A stretch of DNA of 64,000 bases from contig NC_079244.1 in assembly GCF_028009165.1 (NCBI RefSeq), positions 3,906,001 through 3,970,000 on the forward strand, given 5' to 3'. Numbering within the stretch: the stretch's first letter is position 1; every line of letters begins with the position of its first letter. The notes under the pieces were generated by a model. That model was given only the letters and a program-made list of their open reading frames with translations. It made no database searches and was not told the origin of the DNA. Of the stretch, positions 1 through 11,000 are shown piece after piece. Position numbers and translations under genes: made by a program. The DNA is from Akanthomyces muscarius (taxonomy: Eukaryota > Ascomycota > Sordariomycetes > Hypocreales > Cordycipitaceae).

Positions 1-788
1 CGTCTGTGTTTTACAACCGAATCCGTCCATTTCTCGCAGGCAGTAAGAACATGGGGGAGGCAGGCCTGCCTCATGGCGTTATTTACGAAGACGACTCCGG
101 TGTCGAGAAGTACCGGCAATACAGTGGAGGCAGCAATGCCCAGAGCAGTCTAATTCAATTTTTTGATATTGTGCTTGGCATCAAGCACCTACCTACTGGG
201 CAGTCAGCATCAGCAAACGAAGCCACGGCGAAACGAAACAATTTCATTCAAGATATGCGACGCTACATGCCGGCACGCCATGCGCAGTTTCTCGATGACT
301 GCGAGAATGTGGCCAATATTCGCTCATACGTTCAAAGCAATGCCGACGATGAGAAGCTATGTCTTGCATATGATGCATGCCTCGCCATGCTCAGTGCATT
401 CCGTGACAAGCACATTGCTATTGTTACTAGGTATATCATTAACCCATCACGAGAGGTTCGAGCTCGAAGCCGCAGTCCTGAAGTTCCACGTGGTCGTAAC
501 AATATAGCCGTTGCGTCACGGAAAGGAGACGGCAAATCGCAAAAAGGCACTGGCGGAACTGCTTTAATCCCTTTCCTCAAGCAGGCTAGAGACGAGACGG
601 GTGCCCCAGCAATAGCAGAATGGACGAGGCGATTTATGAAACACCAAGTGAGAACTTCTGGCCAAAGCGATATGTTTGCAAGCAAAGCAGATGAAGCTAC
701 GTCGTCAAATACCGATGAGATTCCTGTGCGAGGACTTGCGCAAACATGGACCATGGAAGATGAAATGGGAGGAATTTGTCAATTTTGA
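1..788 (+). CDS. Indoleamine 2,3-dioxygenase, C-terminal part (5' end outside window)
   Basis: Heme dioxygenase that opens the indole ring of tryptophan, the first step of the kynurenine/NAD route. The open frame runs from the window edge (first whole codon at base 3) to TGA at 786-788, about 261 residues. Family signatures seen: RPFLAG near the start, YSGGSNAQSSLIQ with FFDIVLGI, DKHIAIVTRYI, whose His is the expected proximal heme ligand, and the late GTGGTALIPFLKQ block. Residues after that block, rich in charged and small amino acids, form a fungal C-terminal extension. No intron is needed in the visible part. Fungi often carry several IDO paralogues, so the exact one cannot be named from a fragment. 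Confidence 0.92.
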   Translation, partial: SVFYNRIRPFLAGSKNMGEAGLPHGVIYEDDSGVEKYRQYSGGSNAQSSLIQFFDIVLGIKHLPTGQSASANEATAKRNNFIQDMRRYMPARHAQFLDDCENVANIRSYVQSNADDEKLCLAYDACLAMLSAFRDKHIAIVTRYIINPSREVRARSRSPEVPRGRNNIAVASRKGDGKSQKGTGGTALIPFLKQARDETGAPAIAEWTRRFMKHQVRTSGQSDMFASKADEATSSNTDEIPVRGLAQTWTMEDEMGGICQF

Positions 789-1442
789 GGTGCCAAACGA
801 TATAAGTATAAATTAAAACAGAGTTTTCACGTGGAAATTGTAAAAAAAACATAGTATGATGTGAGCCAGGCCGGCAGCGATATATTTGTCTCGATTCAAT
901 AAAGAGTACACATTGCACAGTGCATTGGCCCGGGACACCAGTGCCACCATGGGTAACTAAACGCACTAAATTTAGGTAGCTTGCCTGCCTGGGAGCTCCG
1001 AGCATGCTGTGTTAGTGCGAATAGGATTAGTCAGGGGAGTTAGAAAAGGCCTTTTTCGGACTAGCGCCGACATGGCTGCACGTCGCGCGCTGGAGGCAAA
1101 AGCCCAGCTAGATCCTCGCCGTTCTTTTCACCCATTTACCCCAGAGCAACAACCGAACCTACACCAATCTCCAGCCTTCTACTGCGCAACTCGTGCGAAG
1201 CCAGGCTGGTATAGTCGCGTGTATAGCGCCATTCCACTGCTGTGCTCAGATGCACGCTTAGGGCATCAGGCGCTTGGTCCAAACCGACCCTTCTGCCTCC
1301 CTCGCCAACTACCTTGGCACAGCTCCAACCCCTTGCACCCAACCATCAGGCGCTACTCGCGCATGTCCGCGTATTGCGTGGTGAATAGTCTTCTCACACA
1401 GAAGAAGCAACGCAGCTGCTGTGGCAGCAAATCCCGCCCACC
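789..1442. other. Intergenic region between the IDO tail and RPB2
   Basis: Holds the 3' flank of the dioxygenase gene and the RPB2 promoter/leader. The only notable object is an ATG-initiated frame at 1072-1446 (124 codons plus stop) whose TGA overlaps the RPB2 ATG as ATGA. Its predicted protein is low in recognisable structure, so it is treated as leader sequence or a possible upstream ORF, not a gene. Confidence 0.6.
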
Positions 1443-4400
1443 ATGACGGAATACGAGGATGAATACGACTACGAAAACTACGAGGAGGAAGATTCGGGCA
1501 TCACTCCCGAAGATTGCTGGACCGTCATATCCTCTTTCTTCGAATCTAAGGGCCTAGTCTCTCAGCAAACCGCCTCGTTTGATGAATTCACGCAGTCGAC
1601 CATACAAGATCTTGTCAGCGAGTACTCGAAAATTTCTCTCGATCAGCCCAACCCGCCGTCCACCGATGACCGGAAAATCAGCGTTCGCCGATATGAGATC
1701 GAGTTTGGCAGCATTATGGTCTCGAGACCTTCGATCAGTGAGACGGATGGAACAGTGACTTCGCTTCTCCCGTACGAGTGCCGCGACCGCAACTTGACCT
1801 ACGCTGCGCCGGTCTATATCAAGATAACAAAAAAAGTCCAAGCTGCCGTGGAGACAGAAATTCCTTTGCATGAACTCGACGACGCCCAACAGACGGAGTA
1901 TGCTAAGACTGGCGAACTGCCCACGCGACTGGCATGGGAATCGGAGGATGCGCCTGAGCCTGAAAACGCCAACAAGCCTGATGCCTGGAAGGACATGGTT
2001 TTCGTTGGGAAAATGCCGGTCATGGTCAAATCGAAAGTTTGCCACCTAAGCCGTGAGCACGATGAGAACCTGTTCCTCGTCAACGAGTGCCCATACGATC
2101 AGGGCGGTTACTTTGTCATCAATGGAAGCGAAAAGGTGCTAATCGCCCAAGAGCGTTCTGCCGCCAATATCGTCCAAGTGTTCAAAAAGGCTCAGCCCAG
2201 CCCATACACCTACACTGCTGAAATCAGGAGCGCTCTGGAGAAGGGTTCGCGCCTCATTTCCAGCATGATGCTCAAGCTCTACGGGAAAGGCGAGTCGGCC
2301 CGGGGCGGGTTCGGTCAAACGATTCATACAACACTTCCGTTCGTCAAATCAGACCTTCCTGTCGCCATTGTCTTCAGAGCTCTCGGCGTTGTTTCGGACG
2401 AGGACATTCTCAACCACATTTGCTACGACCGTAAGGACTCCCAAATGTTAGAAATGCTTCGGCCTTGTATTGAGGAAGCTTTTTGCGTCCAAGACCGTGA
2501 AGTCGCTCTCGACTTCATTGGCAAGCGCGGTAACCGGGACCAGGCTGGTCTTGGGCGCGACAAACGAATTCGTGTAGCACGCGATATTCTCCAAAAAGAA
2601 ACTTTGCCTCACATCTCTCAGGAAGCTGGTAGTGAGACACGCAAGGCTTTCTTTGTTGGCTACATGGTTCACAAGCTGCTTCAGTGCGCTCTGGGACGTC
2701 GCGAGCCCGACGACAGAGATCACTTTGGTAAAAAGCGTCTTGATCTAGCAGGTCCTCTACTCGCTAAGCTTTTCCGCGGTATTATGCGTCGAATGCACTC
2801 AGAGCTTGCCAACTACCTCAGACGCTGTGTTGAGGGCAACCGTCACTTCAACCTGGCTGTTGGTATCAAGCCCGGTACACTTTCAAATGGTCTCAAGTAC
2901 TCGCTTGCCACTGGTAACTGGGGCGACCAGAAGAAGGCCATGAGCTCAACTGCCGGTGTGTCTCAGGTGCTGAATCGCTATACGTTTGCCTCGACGCTGT
3001 CCCATCTTCGACGTACCAATACGCCCATCGGCAGAGATGGCAAACTGGCGAAACCTCGTCAGCTTCACAATACTCATTGGGGTCTCGTCTGTCCTGCTGA
3101 GACACCTGAAGGTCAGGCTTGTGGCCTAGTCAAAAACCTGTCTCTCATGTGTTACGTCAGCGTCGGTTCGCCCGCCGAGCCGCTCATTGACTTCATGATC
3201 AACAGGGGTATGGAAGTTATCGAAGAGTACGAACCACTCAGATATCCGCACGCTACCAAGATCTTTGTCAACGGGACCTGGGTTGGAGTTCACCAGGACC
3301 CGAAGCACCTTGTGGATCAGGTATTTGAAACCCGTCGCAAGTCATACCTACAGTACGAGGTGTCTCTCATCCGGGAAATCCGTGATCAAGAATTCAAGAT
3401 ATTCTCTGATGCGGGCCGAGTCATGCGGCCCGTTTTCACAGTACAGGAGAAAGACGACCCTGAGACTGGCCTTGAAAAGGGCCAGCTTGGTCTGACAAAG
3501 GATTTGGTCAACAAACTGGCGCAAGAGCAGGCTGACCCACCTGATGATCCAGAAATGAAGATGGGCTGGGAGGGTCTGATCAAAGCTGGCGCGATTGAGT
3601 ATTTGGATGCTGAAGAAGAGGAGACGTCAATGATTTGCATGACTCCGGAGGATCTGGAGCTCTATAGACTTCAAAAAGCAGGTATACCTGTCGAGGACGA
3701 CTCAGGCGAGGATCCAAACAAGCGCCTGAAGACGAAAACCAACCCAACCACACACATGTACACTCACTGCGAGATTCATCCAAGTATGATTTTGGGTATT
3801 TGTGCAAGTATCATTCCATTCCCGGACCACAATCAGGTAAGCTGCTCATCCTACACAGATCGGCGATTTCAGGAACTAACCAGTGCTCTAGTCTCCTCGT
3901 AATACCTACCAATCCGCAATGGGTAAACAAGCCATGGGATTCTTCCTGACGAATTACTCTCGCCGCATGGATACCATGGCGAACATTCTATACTATCCAC
4001 AAAAGCCTTTGGCTACGACTCGATCTATGGAGTTTCTGAAGTTCCGAGAACTACCTGCAGGTCAGAACGCCATCGTTGCCATCGCGTGTTACTCCGGTTA
4101 CAATCAGGAAGACTCCGTCATCATGAACCAAAGCAGTATCGATCGTGGTCTCTTCAGAAGCTTGTTTTTCCGTTCTTACTCTGATCAGGAGAAGAAGGTC
4201 GGGTTGAATTACACGGAAATTTTCGAAAAGCCTTTCCACCAAAGCACTCTGCGCATGAAACACGGCACTTACGACAAGCTCGACGAAGACGGTATCGTCG
4301 CGCCTGGTGTTCGCGTCTCTGGTGAAGACATCATTATTGGCAAAACTGCACCCATCGACCCGGAGACGCAAGATCTGGGCACGCGTACAACGGCGCACCA

Positions 4401-5338
4401 ACGCCGTGATATCTCTACACCTCTGCGTAGTACAGAAAACGGCATTGTCGATCAAGTCATTGTGACTGTCAACGCCGACAACGTCAAATACGTCAAGGTC
4501 CGAGTTCGTACGACGAAGATACCCCAGATCGGTGATAAATTTGCTTCAAGGCATGGTCAAAAGGGCACTATTGGTGTCACGTACCGACAGGAAGACATGC
4601 CGTTTACGAGAGAAGGTGTCACACCTGATATAATCATCAACCCGCACGCTATTCCCTCTCGAATGACAATTGCTCACTTGATTGAATGCCTTCTCAGTAA
4701 GGTTTCAACTTTGGAAGGTATGGAAGGCGATGCTACTCCGTTTACCGATGTCACCGTCGACTCTGTCTCCGACCTGCTCCGCAAGCATGGATATCAGTCG
4801 CGCGGTTTCGAGATCATGTACAATGGTCACACTGGCAAGAAACTCCGGGCTCAGGTCTTCTTCGGACCTACCTACTATCAGCGTCTACGTCACATGGTGG
4901 ACGACAAGATTCACGCACGCGCGCGTGGCCCCGTACAGATCATGACGCGGCAGCCCGTGGAAGGTCGTGCTAGAGACGGTGGTCTGCGTTTCGGTGAAAT
5001 GGAACGCGATTGTATGATTGCGCATGGCGCGGCGGCTTTCTTGAAGGAGCGTCTGTTCGAAGTCTCCGATGCATTCAGAGTGCACATTTGTGAGATTTGC
5101 GGCCTGATGACGCCCATCGCGTAAGTTGACCACTATATTACTACCTGGCAAAGTATTGACTAACCCTGTAACCAGAAACCTTTCGAAGCAATCTTTCGAA
5201 TGCAGGCCTTGCAAGAACAAGACCAAGATTGCCCAAATCCACATTCCATACGCAGCCAAGCTCTTGTTCCAGGAACTTCAATCCATGAACATTGCAGCAC
5301 GTATGTTTACGGACAGATCTGGTGCCTCTATCAGGTAA
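1443..5338 (+). CDS. RPB2: DNA-directed RNA polymerase II second-largest subunit
   Basis: Catalytic-core subunit of nuclear RNA polymerase II. Exons 1443-3836, 3892-5120 and 5176-5338 join in frame to 1261 residues, the normal Rpb2 length; both introns are 55 nt with GTAA donors. The start matches the acidic fungal Rpb2 N-terminus followed by [19 protein letters not shown]. Seen in order: lobe and fork regions, [19 protein letters not shown], the [18 protein letters not shown] segment near the active site, [13 protein letters not shown] of the hybrid-binding region, and a C-terminal zinc site, C1198-C1201 with C1217-C1220, that the second intron splits. It ends with the conserved GASIR. This gene is widely used as a phylogenetic marker, so it could place the organism precisely. 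Confidence 0.98.
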
Positions 5339-5710
5339 AGGGCACCCGAATATGGAGCGGAAAAAGTGCGTTTGTCTTATTTCTGTTTCCTTGCTTTATT
5401 CGGGGGTGGGGGGGGCTCTTTAGAAACCAAAACCTATGATACAAGTTATTCCAAAGCATGATCTGCGTCAAGCCAGACGCGAGTTTTGGTGGGAGATGGC
5501 CGGCGCAAAGATGTAAAGTAAATAAATGGTAGTGAGTTTGGCACAGATACATGTGGCTGTTAAACAGCTCCAGCCATGCATTTCACCAACACACGCATAA
5601 CAAATACAATAGAAAGATTGTATTCGAGGCCGATTTTCGCGACGTATCATTATTTTGCAAGTCGTAGATATTATACAGAAATCGATCGTGGTGTTTACCA
5701 TAGCACAAGG
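5339..5710. other. Convergent 3' region between RPB2 and PET117
   Basis: Shared 3' flanking DNA of two convergent genes. It contains a G-run around 5402-5415 and AT-richer stretches suited to polyadenylation. No coding signal is seen. Confidence 0.6.
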
Positions 5711-6060
5711 CTATGATTTGTTCATCCGACCGCCATCGCTTTGTAGCGGGGTCTCTAATGAGCTGCGAACGTTTTGCTCACGCTTGTATTCCTCTTCCAA
5801 TGCCTTTTGCATATCGAAATCAAGTTGGCGTTCGCGCTTAATTCGCTGTTGCTCCATATCGCGGACGACACCTTCGTGCATAGCCTGTAACGGAGAGTAT
5901 TCAGCAAGCGCGATCACGGCGTATTGATTCTTTTTCCATTGGTAGTTGCCCCAGGGTTGCGTACCTGCTTCTCGAACCTTTGCTGGAAGTGAACGAAGAG
6001 AATAGTGCTACCAGCGAAGAGCGAGGTACCCAAAAGGGTCAGCTTCGAGGCTCGAGACAT
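5711..6060 (-). CDS. PET117: Cytochrome c oxidase assembly protein PET117
   Basis: Small mitochondrial protein needed to assemble complex IV. On the minus strand, exon 1 is 6060-5965 (32 codons, beginning MSRASKLTLLGTSLFAGSTI) and exon 2 is 5884-5711, joined across an 80-nt intron with GTACGC donor and TTACAG acceptor, giving 89 residues. The N-terminus has the single hydrophobic membrane-anchor segment of the family. The second exon starts AMHEGVVRDMEQQRIKRE, the charged helix typical of PET117, and ends in a variable tail. The start codon lies about 250 bp from the transposon insertion; before the insertion this gene was divergent from VMA10. Confidence 0.9.
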
Positions 6061-6308
6061 AGCAGCTGCGACTCGTGTTTTTTTGGGGGGGGGGTGGAAT
6101 CTTTCTTCCTCTGTATCTTCACTTCTCGATGGAAATGGTCTCGGAGCCGGAACTGTATTTCCGATTGAAATTCGGTGCGTGGAAAAAGTCCTGAGTTCGG
6201 GATCATGCGCCAGCAATCGCGCGCTGAGTCCTGGAAACAGTAGCCCCACCAAAGCTCAGGCGCATCCACTCGCCGCCCACTTGGCAGCACGAGCGTCACC
6301 AAGGTAGG

Positions 6309-6317
6309 GTACCTACT
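6309..6317 (+). repeat. Target-site duplication, left copy (GTACCTACT)
   Basis: Nine bases identical to 12169-12177, lying directly outside the left element end. A 9-bp duplication is typical of Mutator-like elements. The same 9-mer also occurs unduplicated at 36221 and 41674, so the word itself is common in intergenic DNA here. Confidence 0.75.
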
Positions 6318-6405
6318 GTGGATGGACATAACCTGACCATCGCTGAGCTGATAACCGAGGCGTGTTTAGCCGGGGTTCGGCCGGCGCGCCCTTGTACCGT
6401 TACAC
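6318..6405 (+). repeat. Left terminal inverted repeat
   Basis: From 6328 it matches the reverse complement of 12158-12071 at about 70 of 78 aligned bases, with 6-nt and 4-nt gaps. The longest shared words include GACCATCGCTGAGCTGATA and GTGTTTAGCCGGGGT. Most differences are C/T transitions. The outer 10 nt (6318-6327) share only GTG and one further base with the other end. Confidence 0.85.
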
Positions 6406-6492
6406 ATAGTTTTTCAGCAGCCAATGAGAAGCCGCGTTGCTTTGTTGTGATCCACTCTTTATGCACGAAAAAAAATTCACGCGTACCTATTT

Positions 6493-6515
6493 GGAACCGG
6501 TTCCAGACCAGTTCC
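6493..6515 (+). promoter_or_regulatory. Palindromic upstream block of the left finger gene
   Basis: GGAACCGGTTCC is a perfect palindrome followed by AGACCAGTTCC, 120-145 nt before the ATG at 6638. The same block, GGAACCGGTTC and GGTTCCAGACCGGTT, recurs 85-130 nt before the transposase ATG. The sharing suggests a common control element; whether a protein binds it is unknown. Confidence 0.5.
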
Positions 6516-6637
6516 CATCCCTTTCTTTTCTTTCTCCTTCAAGCTCTCCTCTCTTGACGATTGCGCTGCCCTCCGACCTCTCGTTCTTTGCGAATTAATT
6601 CACAATTGTCTCCGAACCGATTCCGAAACAATTCCAA

Positions 6638-7618
6638 ATGGCGCCATCATACAAGAACTCCGAGGCCTACCAGCGCTACCGCACCGCCGGCCGTCCCTCC
6701 GCAAACAAGCTGCCTGTTTTGCAGCAGAATAATGTACGTGTCTATTATTCTTTGAATAGAATCAATACTGAATCAATTCTAATAGGATGGCCGCTTTATG
6801 ATCATGTCTGGAGAGCTGTACTGCCGCTGGCGAGAGAATGGCAGGCTCTGTGTCTATGTTAGTTCTCGAATTCCTTCAGAAATGATTCCAAACTAATTCC
6901 GATTAGGAAGACATCTTTTCAAGCGAGAGTGCGCTGCACCGGCACTACGATATGGCCCACGAGGCACTGGTTAAGGACCGTACCTCTGGCCGCAACAAAA
7001 CCAAGCAGGAGATGAAGTTGCGCCGTGAGTACTGCTTTGGAATTGATTCCGTGTTGATACTGAAATATTTCCAGGCTGGTACGAGGACATTATGGAGGGC
7101 AGGAGGCCAACCTGGCTCCCGCGCAAGCCTCTGGACGGCTCTGCAGCCCCCCCGGGCGTGGCAACCTCGCCGCCTCGCCGCCGTGGTCAACACCACGATA
7201 CTTCGCAGGTATTGTTTGGAATTGGTTCTGAAATAATTCCGATGCTGATGAGAAATAGTTCGCGCCGCCCTCTGATTCTGATTCGGAGGAAGAGAACGAG
7301 CCAGTCGAGTCCTCTGAGGAGGAGGAGGAGGAGGAGGAGCGGGAGATCCCCGAAGAGGTGAGTATCGCTGGAACTATAACGGAATTAATTCTGACCTGAT
7401 TCCAAAAGGATCTGCACCGGCTGCCAAAGAATGACGATGGCAGCCTCGATCTGGATGCCATGCATGAGAATGCAGGCTATGTTTTCCGCACCATTCGTTG
7501 CCCACACTGCACGGCCAATGATGATGGTAAGTTTGACTGGAATTATTCCGGAATCAATTCTGACATGATTTCCAAAGAGTGCCCTGGCCCCCTGCCCGAC
7601 CCTGATTGCTCAGTTTAG
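6638..7618 (+). CDS. Transposon zinc-finger protein A (GC-rich paralogue)
   Basis: Seven exons (6638-6733, 6786-6857, 6907-7024, 7075-7208, 7259-7357, 7409-7526, 7578-7618) join in frame to 225 residues; all six introns are 49-52 nt. Residues 33-74 hold a finger-like C45-x8-C54-x14-H69-x4-H74 after the sequence GELYCRWR, then LRRWYEDI, a proline/arginine-rich linker, an acidic run of eight Glu near residue 160, and C204-x2-C207-x6-C214-x8-C223 at the end. Every cysteine spacing matches the minus-strand gene at 11268-11898. Probably a DNA-binding accessory of the transposon; no family name is recognised. An in-frame TAG at 7616-7618 is followed by an open acidic frame to TGA at 7718-7720, so the stop may be a recent nonsense change. 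Codon use is GC-rich, unlike the rest of the element. Confidence 0.8.
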
Positions 7619-8018
7619 AAAACGCACCAGGGTCGAGGCCTGGAATGGCCCGATTCGAGCGAGAGTGAGAGTGAGAGCGAGAGCGAGAGCGAGAGCTCTG
7701 ACGAGGATATGGAGGATTGATTCCGAATTGATTCCGAATTATCGCAGAGATAATTCGAAGAACGGCGTTTTGTTTTTTTATATACCAGGGAAAGATTCCC
7801 AATGAATGAATATGTTGGCTTTTTGTAAAAGAAACTTTATTTGTAAAAACTGTGAGAAGATTGATAAGATTTCACTGTGGAACTGATTCGGAACCGGTTC
7901 TACACTCGTTCCGGACTGGTTCCAGACCGGTTAGTAAGCAACTTTTTTGAATACTTTTTTTTTTTCAACTTCCTCAACACTCTTCCTCTTTTCCTCCTTC
8001 TATAACACAACCAAAGTT
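7619..8018. other. Gap between finger gene A and the transposase inside the element
   Basis: Begins with an acidic in-frame continuation of gene A (7619-7720) that includes a GAGAGC tandem repeat at about 7662-7696. Next come two consecutive GATTCCGAATT units and a T-rich pyrimidine leader at 7948-8018 just before the transposase ATG. Composition shifts from GC-rich to AT-rich at about 7930. Confidence 0.6.
7880..7932 (+). promoter_or_regulatory. Inverted-repeat upstream block of the transposase gene
   Basis: Contains GAACTGATTC, GGAACCGGTTC and GGTTCCAGACCGGTT in tandem; the last matches the block before gene A at 14 of 15 bases. It ends 86 nt before the chosen ATG at 8019. Confidence 0.5.
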
Positions 8019-11000
8019 ATGGAAACTAATTCGGAACCACATTTATATATTCTAACAGGGTCTACTACCCTAGAGGATAATAATTCGTCACATTTACGTG
8101 TTGAAACAATCTTTTATTCACCTTTAATTCCTGATTATCCTTCTACAAGCTTATCTGGAATTGCTTATATTATTCCAACAAATTCACTTCAACAAGAGGA
8201 TATAATCCAACCTTGGAATACAGTATGTTTCTATATCATTTATTAACTTATTTAGAATTAATTCTAATTTACTTTCTATTAGATTCAATACTGTTCAGCC
8301 CGCAAGATACCTGGAAAGAAGTCTTCAGTTACTATCTTCCATGGTAGACCTTGTTTTCGTTATCAACGCACTTGTCAAGGTGGACAAATTTGTGAATTTT
8401 TCCGAAATATCACTTCTTGGAACCATTCAGAAGTTAATTCGGAATTATTTCAAAAACTATCAAGACTTCAAAAAGAAGCTGAATTAAATTCAGTTAAAAA
8501 TAAGGCTATTACGTTAGTTTTTCTTTTATTTATTCTCTTATTCCTCTTTTATTAATAGATATAATAGGTGGGCACATGCCCAGTTAAAGGCCTTTTCCCA
8601 TCCAAATCAACGAGGTTGTAATCCTCGAAGAGATACTTGTCGGTTAATATTATATATAACTGATTTAAGTGTGAGTTTTATTTCTAAATTAATTCTTAAC
8701 TAGTTCTAATTTATTTTTATAGCGAATATCACACACAGCAGAAAAGCATGTATGCTGTTCTCATTTTCAGACAGTACCAACAGCCTCTTTTGAGCTACAT
8801 TATTTTACTATATGCCCTTTAGAGTATCAAGAATATTCTAATCTTATAGAGGCTATTTTTAATAATGAGGCTCTTAATGAGGAAGATTCTTGTTATGCTA
8901 TACACTCAACAAGACGGAAAAAGAAAACTTGTGGTAAGTTTATTTAGAATTATTTCGAAATTAGTACTAATATATTTCTCACTTAGATATGAATCACTTA
9001 CAACGCCAAGGAAGACTACAACCAGTACATTGCTCTGTTATTTTTAATTTCCTGCTGCCTATTGGTAGTGATTCTTCTTTCCCAGGAATTATTATTACTT
9101 CTCATGGAATTCACTCTCATCCTCCAATTGCTCCATCAATTATACCAGCTTCAATTACAGCACAGCTATATACTCTTTTACTCCGGATTAAGGGTAAAAC
9201 TACCTCAATTAGTAAGTTTCTAACTCTTTCTAAATTAATTCTAAACTATTTCCTAACTATTTCTAGTCCCTTTTCTAGCGAACCCACATGTTCGTGAATT
9301 CCTTACAAGCTATGGGGCTTTATCTTTTACAGAAATCCATCTAGCATTTGCAAATATGGATAGAATAAAAGCACTTATGACTAAAGTGCTATTAATTCAT
9401 AATCCAGCTGGTGCTGATCGGGTTGCTACACAGTTAGCCTATTATAATCAACCAGAGTCATCAAGAGTAAGTTGATACTTTATATTTATTTCGAAATTAA
9501 TTCCATACTAATTCTAATATGTTTTAGTATATCCAATATTTTGAGGATAATGGTGAAGATTATTTAGCTATTTGTTTCTTTCAAGAACAAGCTAAATTAT
9601 TTCAAGATCAAAAGGTTATAACCTTTCAAATGGATGCAAATTATAAGCATCGATTTGGACAACAACATGTGGAATTAATCTGGGCTTATTACTCAGATAA
9701 TGCAAATAAAAGTAAGTTCTATCTTGAATTAATACAGAATTAATTCTAATATATCTTAAAGGTATTACACTTTTACGCGCCTATTATAATAACGAGGGTG
9801 CAAATACTATTGAATTTATATTCAAAAAAGTACATGAAATCTTCTACCAACGATATAACTTCACTTTAAAGTGGAATTATTTACATGGTGAAGGTTTAAT
9901 TGGAGTTACAATGGACCAGGCATGGGATGGTATTAAAGGTAAGTTACATATTAATTATTAAGAGTTCCGAATTGATTCTAATCTATTTAGGATTTGGTGT
10001 ATATCTACAATCTCTTGATACACAACAACGAGGTTGGGAATGGCATTGTTTAAATGTTATTAGATTTTGCCTAGTTCATTTTGAACGTGGTATAAGTCGT
10101 ATTTGTGGAGAACATGCCTCTCGTGCTCCTAATTCTTTATATGGGCAGATGGCTTCTATTTTAGCTGTTTCTTCAGCTGAAAGTTATAGCCGTATCTTAC
10201 GAGGGCTAATGTGTAAGTTATTTCTTATTTATTTCAGAATTAATTCTAATTTGCTTTATTATTAGTTCATCAACGTCAAGATGTACGAAATTGGGCTATA
10301 CATAAAAGCTCAGCTATTCTACAATCTGGTTTAAACCCGCATTGTAGTCTAATTCGAAGAGAGTTTTGGAATTTAATGTCTAGGCATACAAATATTGTTG
10401 AAGCGCTTCACCAACAATCATATGTGTGGACTGGACGTTTTTTACCACTACTTAACTGTATTGAGAGGTATACCATTGAACTATTACTAAATTAGTTTAT
10501 AACTAACTCTAAATCAGTTCGAAAATACTTGATCGAGTTATTATGCAAGCTTTAGCTGCAGCATCAGGGTATAATTTAACCCTTCAGGGTATAATTTAAC
10601 CCTATCATATACCGATAATAGCTTTCATTCAAGGGTTCAAAGACAGGTTAAAAGAACAAGTAAGTATTTTCTTTTAACTAAAAATACTTTAATATTAATT
10701 CTAAAATAGATATAAGCCGGGATACTCGGTTTAGACAGCGTTCTAATACTCCTCTACGAGATAATTCTCGAGTTCGATCTAGAGTAAATTCTCAGATTAA
10801 CTCAGTTACTAATTCAAGAGAAAACTCTAGAAATAGTTCTGAAGTAAATCCTGGAATTAATTCCGATTTAACTCAAAGAGAAATACAACCAACAGCTTTA
10901 TCAACTATTGCTTCTTTAGCACTTTTACAACGTGCAACCTCCTCAGGAACACTTCCAAATCAACAACAAAGGTATTATATTTTTATTTTTATAATAATAT

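Noticed and set aside
6318..6327. Degenerate 10-bp TSD directly next to the TIR core (TGGATGGACA / TCTATGAGCA)
   Set aside because: Only 6 of 10 bases match, while a perfect 9-bp repeat lies at equal distance on both sides, so the ends were set further out.
7262..7361. Arg-rich frame on plus strand at 7092-7361 and Ser-rich frames on minus
   Set aside because: Shadow frames of the acidic GAG-repeat region of finger gene A. The spliced frame preserves the paralogue match.
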